Shown: positions 50,298 to 57,296 of the stretch, piece by piece
Layout of the letters: each line of letters starts with the position of its first letter
Numbering within the stretch: the stretch's first letter is position 1
DNA from: Acidobacteriota bacterium
GTDB lineage: Bacteria > Acidobacteriota > Terriglobia > Bryobacterales > Bryobacteraceae
Reading direction: 5' to 3'
Assembly (NCBI GenBank): GCA_947470805.1
Contig: CANIVU010000002.1
Location: forward strand, 1 to 64,000
DNA: 64,000 nt
The notes under the pieces: generated by a model
What the model was told of the DNA's origin: nothing
Seen by the model: only the letters and a program-made list of their open reading frames with translations
Database searches by the model: none
Translations under genes and position numbers: made by a program

Positions 50298-51908
50298 ATG
50301 CGACTTGCCCTGATTGCCGTGGTTCTTGGAACGCTCGTTGGCGCCCTGAACCATGTGGCGGTGATCGGCGGCATCCTGTCGCCGCCGCCGGGTTTTGAAC
50401 CGGCGTACGTCATCCGGAACCTGGATACGCCGCAGTATCTGGCCTGGGCCGCTCTCGCCAAGGACTATTGGCTGCTCCCGAACTTCCACGCGCCGTGGAA
50501 GACGGAGCCGGCGCTGTTCCAGCCTGTGCTGCAAATTGTTGGAAAAAGTGGGTTTCCGCCGATTGTCGCCCATTACGGCATGCAGTTTCTGCTCTACTGG
50601 GTGACGGCCTACGCCCTGCTGCTGGCCTTCCAGACCTTTTGCAAAACCCGCCGCCAGATGCTGTACGCGGCGATCGTGATGATCGGGGCACTGCCCTTGA
50701 AACTCATCGGCTGGGCAGTAGCGAAGTGGGTGGGCGCGGCGGCGCCGGTCCAGTTGGGACTCGCCTACGGGTTGATCGAGTACTCCTATGAGACCGCCGA
50801 TGGTTTTTTGCGCGGGGGACTTTCCAACTCCTACTCGCTGACGCTGGGGACGGCGGTGACTTTGTTCGCCTTCACCGCACTCGGTCTCTATGTCCGGACG
50901 GGGGAGAAAAAGTACTTCCAAAGGCTGTGCATTTGTGCGTTTTTTGGTGCACTTTTGCATCCTTTTGAGGTGATTGTGGTGTGTTTTGGCGCCATTTGGC
51001 CACTGTTAAAAATGAAACGCCCGTTTGAAATCGGGTGGTTGGGGCTCGCTGGCGGGCTGGGGATGGCGCCGTACCTGGTGCAGTCGGTACGGTCGGCGTG
51101 GGTGCGGGATGCGTCGGATTTGGCCCAATGGCATATGGCTTCGCCGGCCTGGGTACTGCTCGTTTACGGGTTGCCGGCGATTCTGATTTGCTGGCTGATG
51201 CTGATGAAATTTCAGGGTTCGACGCCGGAAGACGACGTTTTGCAGAGCTGGTTTTTGGCGACGGCGCTGCTGCCGCTGATCCCGGCGATTCCGGTTGCGA
51301 TCCATTTGTTTGATGGGTTTACGTACTGTCTGGGGTTTTTGCTGGTCCGGAAAGTCAGTCAGGACAAACTGTTCCAGAAGTACGGGGGGCGGCTGCGGCC
51401 GGTGGCCTATGGGTGGGCGGCGGTGTCGGTGGCGGTGTTGGGAACCGTTTATTTTCAACTGTATAGCGATGGAAAGCAGGCCGATCCGTTGATTGGGCGG
51501 CCGGCGGTGATTGCCAGAGACGAGCGGGCGATGCTCGATTGGATGAAGCAGAATCTTCCACGGGAACGGGTGGTGCTGTCGCCGACCGATATGGCACCGT
51601 GGGTGGCGACGATTCCGATGATCTCCCTGGGAAGCCACGATGTGTCGAGCATCTCCTATGACGCCCAGAGGGCGGCGGCGGCGAAGTTCTATGCCGGGAT
51701 GGATGTGTCCGTAATTGATAGATATGGCGTGAGTTATGTCGTCTCCGAACAGCGTCTGGCGTCCGGATCCTTGTTGCACGAAGAGGGAAAACTTCGGGTT
51801 TACGAGATGCCCGGCCACATGCCGTTGCCCTACGCAGGCAGCACGGGGGAGAAGCGAAACGGGTTCCGGCAGTGGGTCTTCGGGCTCCTAGGCGCGATGG
51901 CAAAATAA
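50298..51908 (+). CDS. Multi-pass membrane protein, possible GT-C type
   Basis: This 536-residue protein has about ten hydrophobic helices. The first is RLALIAVVLGTLVGALNHVA, and an early extracytoplasmic loop holds acidic and aromatic residues (VIRNLDTPQYLAWAALA). The C-terminal 130 residues form a soluble domain (DERAMLDWMKQNLPRERVVL, IDRYGVSYVVSEQRL). This plan of many helices plus a small periplasmic C-terminal domain is typical of GT-C glycosyltransferases, but no family-specific motif is certain, so no function is assigned. It is 34 bp after the kinase gene and on the same strand. The G-rich third-position composition returns within this gene. Confidence 0.65.
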   Translation: MRLALIAVVLGTLVGALNHVAVIGGILSPPPGFEPAYVIRNLDTPQYLAWAALAKDYWLLPNFHAPWKTEPALFQPVLQIVGKSGFPPIVAHYGMQFLLYWVTAYALLLAFQTFCKTRRQMLYAAIVMIGALPLKLIGWAVAKWVGAAAPVQLGLAYGLIEYSYETADGFLRGGLSNSYSLTLGTAVTLFAFTALGLYVRTGEKKYFQRLCICAFFGALLHPFEVIVVCFGAIWPLLKMKRPFEIGWLGLAGGLGMAPYLVQSVRSAWVRDASDLAQWHMASPAWVLLVYGLPAILICWLMLMKFQGSTPEDDVLQSWFLATALLPLIPAIPVAIHLFDGFTYCLGFLLVRKVSQDKLFQKYGGRLRPVAYGWAAVSVAVLGTVYFQLYSDGKQADPLIGRPAVIARDERAMLDWMKQNLPRERVVLSPTDMAPWVATIPMISLGSHDVSSISYDAQRAAAAKFYAGMDVSVIDRYGVSYVVSEQRLASGSLLHEEGKLRVYEMPGHMPLPYAGSTGEKRNGFRQWVFGLLGAMAK

Positions 51909-51913
51909 ATCTG

Positions 51914-51940
51914 GATAAGTTTATCGTTTTATCGTAGAAT
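51914..51940 (+). promoter_or_regulatory. Operator-like inverted repeat and -10 box of the Rrf2 gene
   Basis: GATAA-N2-TTATC (51914-51925) is followed by a second TTTATCG (51927-51933 region) and then TAGAAT (51935-51940), 7 nt before the GTG start. The repeat covers the -35 area and is placed where an Rrf2 regulator would repress its own operon. Confidence 0.5.
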
Positions 51941-51947
51941 CGCCGTA

Positions 51948-52394
51948 GTGTTTAGTACAACGCTTGAATACGCTCTGCGCGCGGTGACGTGGCTGGCGGC
52001 GCGGCCCGGTGAAGGGATGACGGCGGGACGGATCGCCGAGGCGACACAAGTACCGGAGGATTACCTCTCTAAAGTGTTGCAACAATTGGTCCGTGGCGAG
52101 GTTTTGCTCTCGCAGCGGGGGCGGCACGGGGGCTTTCAATTGGCCCGGCCGGCGGCGGAGATTTCGATGCTGGCGGTGGTGAACGCGGTGGAACCGATTC
52201 GACGGATTGATACGTGCCCGTTGCGATTGCGGGAGCACGGGATGGTGTTGTGCCCGCTGCACCGGCGGCTGGACAATGCGTATGCGATGGTTGAAAAGGC
52301 GTTCGCGGAAACGACGCTGTTGGAGTTAGTGGAAGACAACAAGAAGCGGCAGTCGCTGTGCACGAGCGAGACGGAGGGGCTGCATGTCCTGTAA
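51948..52394 (+). CDS. Rrf2 family transcriptional regulator
   Basis: This 148-residue winged-helix regulator has the family N-terminus (TTLEYALRAVTWLAARPGEG) and a DNA-recognition region (RIAEATQVPEDYLSKVLQQL, QRGRHGGFQLARP). Cysteines C90, C102 and C138 are present. IscR/NsrR-type members bind a cluster with three Cys at about 90-105, and here only two lie in that span, with H97 and H105 as other possible ligands. It may sense redox state or nitric oxide through an iron-sulfur cluster. Its last 11 bases overlap the haem-protein gene, which is its obvious target. The GTG start follows TAGAAT closely, so the mRNA may be leaderless. Confidence 0.88.
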   Translation: MFSTTLEYALRAVTWLAARPGEGMTAGRIAEATQVPEDYLSKVLQQLVRGEVLLSQRGRHGGFQLARPAAEISMLAVVNAVEPIRRIDTCPLRLREHGMVLCPLHRRLDNAYAMVEKAFAETTLLELVEDNKKRQSLCTSETEGLHVL

Positions 52395-53643
52395 ACGGTT
52401 GATTGTATTTTGGTTACCTGCGGTGGTGCTGGCCGGGCTGGGCGGGTCGTTCCTGGTGCCGTTGGAGCACGAGGCGATTGATTACGCCAAGCGGCCGACG
52501 CATGACCCGATTACGCGGATGAACGCGAAGTTGAAGGACGGGTCGGTGAAGCTCAAGTTTACCGACGACGGGATGGGGTATTTGGCGGCGGTTTTGAAGG
52601 CACTGGATGTGCCGGTGGAATCGCAGGTGATGGTGTTTTCGAAGACCAGTTTTCAGGCACCTCGGATTGCGCCGCGGACGCCGCGAGCGTTGTATTTCAA
52701 CGATGAAGTGACGGTTGGTTTTGTGCAAACGGGGGACGTGGTCGAGATCACTTCGCTGGATCCGAACCAGGGGGTGATTTTCTATTCGCTGGACCAAGAA
52801 GAGGTCGCGAAACCGCGGTTTGAGCGGCGAGACACGTGTTTGCAGTGTCATCAATCGGCGGCGACGTTGGGGGTGCCGGGGTTGGTGATTCGCAGTGTTG
52901 TCAGTGAGCCGAGTGGGTACCCGATGTTCCAGGCGGGGACGAAGACGACCGATCACCGGAGTCCGCTGGAGGACCGTTGGGGTGGCTGGTATGTGACGGG
53001 GAAGGCGACGGGGAAGCACATGGGCAACCAGGTGGCGGTGGACCGGGATAAGCCGGAGTCATTGAAGGAGATTACGGCGCGGTTTGACGCGGGGCGGTAT
53101 TTGACGCCGAACAGTGACGTGGCGGCGTTGATGGTGTTGGAGCATCAGACGCAGATGGTGAATCTGATGACGCGGGTGAATTTTGAAGTGCGTCATGCGT
53201 TGCATCATCAGCGGACGATGAATCAGATTTTTGGGGATCCTTTAGTGACTCGGTCTGATTCGACTAATCGGCGGATTCGGGAGGCGGCCGAGGAGTTAGT
53301 GGATTACTTGTTGTTTGTGGAGGAGGCGCCGTTGGTGGAACCGGTGCGCGGTTCGAGTGGGTTTGCTGAGGTTTTTGCGAAGCGGGGGCCGTTGCGGGAG
53401 TTGGATCTGGACAAGTGGCTTTTTAAGACTCCTTGTTCGTACATGATTTATTCGGCGGCGTTTGACGGGATGGGGCCGGAGGCGTTGGAGGCGGTGTATG
53501 CGCGGTTGCATCAGGTGTTGATGGGGAAGGTGGAAGACAAGAAGTATCAGCGGTTGACTTTGGCGGACCGGAAGAACGTGTTGCGGATTTTGCAGGCGAC
53601 GAAGAAGGGGATGCCGGAGTATTTGAAAACCGCGAGCTTATAG
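52384..53643 (+). CDS. Membrane-anchored or secreted c-type haem protein (single CxxCH)
   Basis: This 419-residue protein begins with a hydrophobic signal/anchor (LIVFWLPAVVLAGLGGSFLV). It has one haem-binding motif DTCLQCHQS near 151-155, with a conserved domain before it (LALYFNDEV-like strand ALYFNDEVTVGFVQTGDVVE). The remaining part is helical with several His and Met residues that could be distal ligands (EVRHALHHQRTMNQIFGD). It is a recognised but uncharacterised acidobacterial/planctomycetal protein type. The start overlaps the Rrf2 gene by 11 bp, so translation is coupled. A role in periplasmic electron transfer or redox sensing is inferred. Confidence 0.75.
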   Translation: MSCKRLIVFWLPAVVLAGLGGSFLVPLEHEAIDYAKRPTHDPITRMNAKLKDGSVKLKFTDDGMGYLAAVLKALDVPVESQVMVFSKTSFQAPRIAPRTPRALYFNDEVTVGFVQTGDVVEITSLDPNQGVIFYSLDQEEVAKPRFERRDTCLQCHQSAATLGVPGLVIRSVVSEPSGYPMFQAGTKTTDHRSPLEDRWGGWYVTGKATGKHMGNQVAVDRDKPESLKEITARFDAGRYLTPNSDVAALMVLEHQTQMVNLMTRVNFEVRHALHHQRTMNQIFGDPLVTRSDSTNRRIREAAEELVDYLLFVEEAPLVEPVRGSSGFAEVFAKRGPLRELDLDKWLFKTPCSYMIYSAAFDGMGPEALEAVYARLHQVLMGKVEDKKYQRLTLADRKNVLRILQATKKGMPEYLKTASL

Positions 53644-53661
53644 AGCGCGCGATAATGGGGC

Positions 53662-54825
53662 ATGACCTCTCGTTCCTGGGCCGAAGTTTCGCAGATATTG
53701 GCTAGCGGTGATGTGAAGGGCAAGCTGTCGAAGCATGACTTGCCGACGCCTTGTTTGATCGTTGACCTGGATGGGTTGGAGGCCAATTTGTTGAAAATGG
53801 CCTCGTATTTGCGCGGGCAGGGAAGGGCGTTTCGGCCGCATGCGAAGTCGCACAAGTGTGCTGCTATTGCGAAGATGTGTGTGGCGGCGGGGGCTGTGGG
53901 GGCTTGCACGGCGAAGATCGGGGAGGCGGAGGCGTTAGCGGCATTGGGCGTGGGCGGGTTGTTGATTACGACGCCGATGGTGGGACGGTACCGGGTGGAG
54001 CGGGCGGTGGCGTTGGCTGCTTCGCGGCCGGATACCATTTTTGTGGCGGATGATTTGGGGAATCTTTCCGATTTGAATTTGGCGGCTGGGGGGGCGGGTG
54101 TTCGTTTGCGCGTCGCGGTGGATTTGAATGTTACCAATCGAACCGGGGTGATGCCGGGCGCGGCGGCGGTTTCGTTTGTGGAGAAGTTGGTGGGGATGCC
54201 GCATTTGGAGTTCGCCGGGATTCAGGCGTATGCGGGGCATTGCGCGCATATTTATGGGTTTGCGGAGCGGAAGAAGGGGTCGGAAGAGGCGATGGGGTTG
54301 GCGGTGGAGACGCGGTCGTTATTGGCGAAGGCGGGGATTTGTTGTGAATGGTTGAGTGGGGGATCTACGGGGACTTATAACATCGATTCTCATATTGACG
54401 GGATTACGGAGTTACAGCCGGGCAGTTTTCTGTTTATGGATATTGATTACAACCGGATTGGGGGTTCCGATGGCGGGTCTTTCTATTCTGATTTTGTGAA
54501 TACGTTGTTTGTGTTGACGACTGTGTATAGCAAGCCCACGGCGGACTTGGCGATTGTGGATGCGGGGTTTAAAGCGATTGCTACGGATAAGCCGTTTCCG
54601 GCGGAGGCGCGGGCGTATCCGGGGTCTTTGTTTGCTTTCTCCGGGGATGAGCATGGGCGGTTCTTTTTGGAGAATTCTGTTCGGAAGGTTGCGTTGGGGG
54701 ATCGGGTGGAGTTTGTGGTGCCCCATTGCGATCCGAGTGTGAATTTGTATGACCGGATGTTTGGGGTGCGCGGGGATTCGGTGGAGATGGTTTGGAGGGT
54801 GGATGCTCGGGGGCTGGTGGAGTAG
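53662..54825 (+). CDS. D-threonine aldolase / D-serine dehydratase-like PLP enzyme
   Basis: This 387-residue fold-type III PLP enzyme (alanine-racemase-like barrel) would cleave or deaminate D-hydroxy-amino acids. The N-terminus HDLPTPCLIVDLDGLEANL and the PLP-Lys in FRPHAKSHKC near 60 are typical. The metal site is suggested by FVVPHCDPSVNLYDRMFGVR near the C-terminus. GGSTGTYNIDSH supplies phosphate-binding residues. It starts 18 bp after the haem-protein gene. A GATAAT hexamer sits 5 nt before the ATG. Specificity (D-threonine, D-serine or 3-hydroxyaspartate) cannot be decided. Confidence 0.85.
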   Translation: MTSRSWAEVSQILASGDVKGKLSKHDLPTPCLIVDLDGLEANLLKMASYLRGQGRAFRPHAKSHKCAAIAKMCVAAGAVGACTAKIGEAEALAALGVGGLLITTPMVGRYRVERAVALAASRPDTIFVADDLGNLSDLNLAAGGAGVRLRVAVDLNVTNRTGVMPGAAAVSFVEKLVGMPHLEFAGIQAYAGHCAHIYGFAERKKGSEEAMGLAVETRSLLAKAGICCEWLSGGSTGTYNIDSHIDGITELQPGSFLFMDIDYNRIGGSDGGSFYSDFVNTLFVLTTVYSKPTADLAIVDAGFKAIATDKPFPAEARAYPGSLFAFSGDEHGRFFLENSVRKVALGDRVEFVVPHCDPSVNLYDRMFGVRGDSVEMVWRVDARGLVE

Positions 54826-54841
54826 GGTTTTTGCTTCTTGC

Positions 54842-54931
54842 TTCGCAATTCCTGGGTGCCAGGCACCGGGTCGAGTTTCGTCGTGGTTCTACGGAGTATG
54901 GCTGCCCGGAGCCAGGCACCGGGCGGAGTTT
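54842..54931. repeat. Intergenic repeat unit present twice, with GGTGCC/GGCACC palindrome
   Basis: GCCAGGCACCGGG-N2-GAGTTT occurs at 54858-54878 and 54911-54931. The first copy is preceded by CAATTCCTGGGT, giving the inverted repeat GGTGCC-A-GGCACC. Compared with the 5452 element (GGTGAC-A-GTCACC), both arms carry matching base changes that keep pairing. The region lies between convergent genes and holds no gene. Confidence 0.65.
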
Positions 54932-54969
54932 TGGTTGGGAGTGGTCGCTTTCTGCTTCCTCCCTTTCTC

Positions 54970-56595
54970 CTACTGACGGAGGTGGCGTTCGAGCCAGTCC
55001 ATGGCCTTTTGAACGCTGTCTTCGGTGGGGGCGTGGCCGGTGCGGTGGTTGATGAAGCTGGCGTTTTTGTTGGGGGATAGATAGGGGATGCTTTTGTCGC
55101 CGTCGGCGGATTCGCCGGCGATTAGTAAAAATGGCCTCGGTCTGGTGTAGGCGATCAGGTCGTGCTGGTCCGCGGCTGGCGGGAGCTTTTCGATTGCCTT
55201 GCCCAAGTACCAGAAGTCTGCGTAGTTAGAGAATTTCAGGCTGAGGCCGGGTTCGCTGGAGACGGTCGCTTTTATCCTTTCGTCGAAGGCCGCGGCGTAG
55301 AGGGCCATTTTGCCGCCGAGGGAGTGGCCGATCATTCCTATTTTCGTGGGGTCGACGTCGAGGCGAGTTACGAGATAGTCAATGACTCGCTGGCTGTCGA
55401 AGATCCACTTACCCAATGGAGTTACGTTGGGGTGGCGTTTGGCTAAGTTGTAGACGGCTTCGTCGTAGCCCTCGCCGTCGGCTTCTCCGTACCACTTGAC
55501 CGAGACGGCGATCATGCCGCGCTGGGCGGCAAGGCGGGCGAAGGCGCGGGTGCCGCCGGCGGTGTAGCGGCGGCCGCCCAGGTCGGCGCCGGTGGGGGTG
55601 TCGACGTCGTAGTAGGGCACGATGACGACGGGGAGGCGGCCGGTGGGCTTGCGGAGGGGGTAGGTGATGAGGATTCTGGTTGGGTAGTTGGGTTCTGTGT
55701 TCAGGTCGATTAGGTCGGCGGTGAAGGTGGGGTCTGTGAACTTTCGGATTAGGGTAGGGGTGGGTGCCTTCTTGGGGAGGTTGGGGGTGCCTAGGATTTG
55801 GAGCCAGTTGGTGGCGGTGGGTTTTGGGGGATTGTTGGTGGGCGGGGGCGGGTATTCGGGGGCGGGGCCTTTGGGGAGTTGGGCGGGGTAGAGCGTGCGG
55901 GCGAGGCGGAGGCCGGTGAAGGGCGAGTGTTTATTGGGTTCGAGGGAGTTGAGTAGCCCCTTGTTCCATTGGGTTCCGCCGGTGAGGAAGCTGCCGCCGC
56001 GGATGACCTTGGCGATGCCGGTGAGGGGGCCTTGGGGGTCGCGGATGGCGTCCAGTTGGGGGTCCGGGGAGAACCAGTCTTCGCACCACTCCCAGACGTT
56101 GCCGGACATGTCGTGGAGGCCGTACTGGTTGGGCGGGGATTGTTTGACTTCTCGGGTGCCGGGTTTTTCGGCCTCGATCAGGGTTTGGGTGTCCTGGTAG
56201 CCGGTGTTGCGGAAGGCGTTTTTGTCGGGGGCGCCTTGGGCGAGTTGCCATTCGGCGTTGGTGGGCAGGCGGTAGCCGGTGCAGCCTTGGCGGCGCTGGC
56301 CGGTGGCTTCGTTGTAACAGGGTTCCAGTTTGGCGGCGAGGCTGATACGGTTAGCGAATTGGATGGCCTGATGCCAGGTTACGTTTTCGACGGGACGGTT
56401 GGCCCCTTTGTAGTAACTGGGGTTGGCGCCCATTACTTCGCTGTACTGTTGTTGGGTAACTTCGGTACGGCCGAGTAAGTAGGCGCCGGTTTGGATCGAG
56501 ACCTGGAAGCCGGTGGCGGCGTCCCGCACTTTCTGTTCGCCGGCGGGGATGGGGAGCATTTCCGGGAGGAGGAGGAGTGCGGGGAGGAGAAACAT
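54970..56595 (-). CDS. Formylglycine-generating-enzyme-like domain fused to an alpha/beta hydrolase
   Basis: This 541-residue secreted protein starts at 56595 with a signal peptide (MFLLPALLLLPEMLPIPAG). The FGE-sulfatase/SUMF1 domain (about 15-260) shows YLLGRTEVTQQQYSEVMGAN, GYRLPTNAEW and GLHDMSGNVWEWCEDWF. The hydrolase domain (about 290-541) has the nucleophile motif MIGHSLGGKMA near 423, and a His in TGHAPTEDS; the acid is probably in ESADGDKS. FGE-like domains without the copper-binding Cys pair occur widely as binding modules, so sulfatase activation is not implied. The C-terminal part resembles dienelactone hydrolase/acetyl xylan esterase. It begins 5 bp after DinB. The longer upstream frame is rejected because it runs through dinB in another frame. 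Confidence 0.82.
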   Translation of the reverse strand: MFLLPALLLLPEMLPIPAGEQKVRDAATGFQVSIQTGAYLLGRTEVTQQQYSEVMGANPSYYKGANRPVENVTWHQAIQFANRISLAAKLEPCYNEATGQRRQGCTGYRLPTNAEWQLAQGAPDKNAFRNTGYQDTQTLIEAEKPGTREVKQSPPNQYGLHDMSGNVWEWCEDWFSPDPQLDAIRDPQGPLTGIAKVIRGGSFLTGGTQWNKGLLNSLEPNKHSPFTGLRLARTLYPAQLPKGPAPEYPPPPTNNPPKPTATNWLQILGTPNLPKKAPTPTLIRKFTDPTFTADLIDLNTEPNYPTRILITYPLRKPTGRLPVVIVPYYDVDTPTGADLGGRRYTAGGTRAFARLAAQRGMIAVSVKWYGEADGEGYDEAVYNLAKRHPNVTPLGKWIFDSQRVIDYLVTRLDVDPTKIGMIGHSLGGKMALYAAAFDERIKATVSSEPGLSLKFSNYADFWYLGKAIEKLPPAADQHDLIAYTRPRPFLLIAGESADGDKSIPYLSPNKNASFINHRTGHAPTEDSVQKAMDWLERHLRQ

Positions 56596-56600
56596 GGGAG

Positions 56601-57113
56601 TTAGAGGTATTTTTCGACGTAGATGCGGCGGTGGTGTTCGGCGTGGCCTGCGATCATATAGGCCATGGCGCGAGTGGTGACGGAGTTTCCGGACGCGGTG
56701 CCGGTGCGGCTCCAGGCTTCTGCGGGGAGGGATTTCAGCAGCGCCATGGTAGCGGCGCGGATGGCGATGAACTCGTCGACGAGGCTGGACCAGTGGCGGG
56801 CGTCGGCGTTGGCGGTGGCTGAGAAGGCGTCCTGATCGAAGGACGGGAGAGGGGCGTCGCCCGCGCGGGCGAACCAGAAGGCGCGGAAGGCGAAGACGCG
56901 TTCGGTGTCGTTGATGTGGGCGAGGGCTTCGCGGATGGACCACTTATCGGGGGCGTAGCGGTGGAGAGATTGTTCCTCGGAGATGGAGTGAAAGAGGGCG
57001 AGCAGTTCCTGGGTTTGGGTTTCCAGGTGTCCCAGAATGTCGTTGGTTTGCGCTTTGTCTATGTATGTGGCGTAGTAAGGCGCGTATTCGGAGGGAGCGG
57101 GTTGGCCGATCAT
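56601..57113 (-). CDS. DinB family protein
   Basis: This 170-residue four-helix-bundle protein has the DinB_2 pattern with three metal-ligand His: H in LAHINDTERVFAFRAFWFAR and the pair in AGHAEHHRRIYVEKYL. Family members are putative metal-dependent hydrolases or thiol transferases (bacillithiol or mycothiol-type). Function here is unknown. The ATG at 57113 has AGGGGA directly upstream and TATCGT 6 nt upstream. The frame is open 13 codons further but without support. The FGE/hydrolase gene follows after 5 bp, so the two form an operon. Confidence 0.88.
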   Translation of the reverse strand: MIGQPAPSEYAPYYATYIDKAQTNDILGHLETQTQELLALFHSISEEQSLHRYAPDKWSIREALAHINDTERVFAFRAFWFARAGDAPLPSFDQDAFSATANADARHWSSLVDEFIAIRAATMALLKSLPAEAWSRTGTASGNSVTTRAMAYMIAGHAEHHRRIYVEKYL

Positions 57114-57236
57114 TCCCCTACGATACCGCAGCAGCGGAAACCCGGTTTCCATTTCCGGGATACCGAAAGCCGTAGAACCGGTAGCCGGAGGGGGCGGGAA
57201 GTTTAGTATTCTTGTGGTTTCGTCGTAGCCCGAGAG

Positions 57237-57252
57237 TGGTATCTGAATTGCA
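57237..57252 (+). promoter_or_regulatory. Candidate sigma-54 promoter for the kinase/NtrC operon
   Basis: TGG-N8-TTGCA places GG at 57238-57239 and GC at 57250-57251, 10 nt between them, the exact -24/-12 spacing. The -24 element lacks the CAC of the full consensus (TGGTAT instead of TGGCAC). It is 45 nt before the GTG at 57297. Confidence 0.5.
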
Positions 57253-57296
57253 ACGGATTACCCTCCAGGGTTCTGGAAAGGGATAACAAAAAAACG

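Noticed and set aside
56596-56943. Longer N-terminus of the FGE/hydrolase protein
   Set aside because: The extra residues are Arg/Pro/His-rich and run through the DinB gene in a different frame. The signal peptide starts at 56595.
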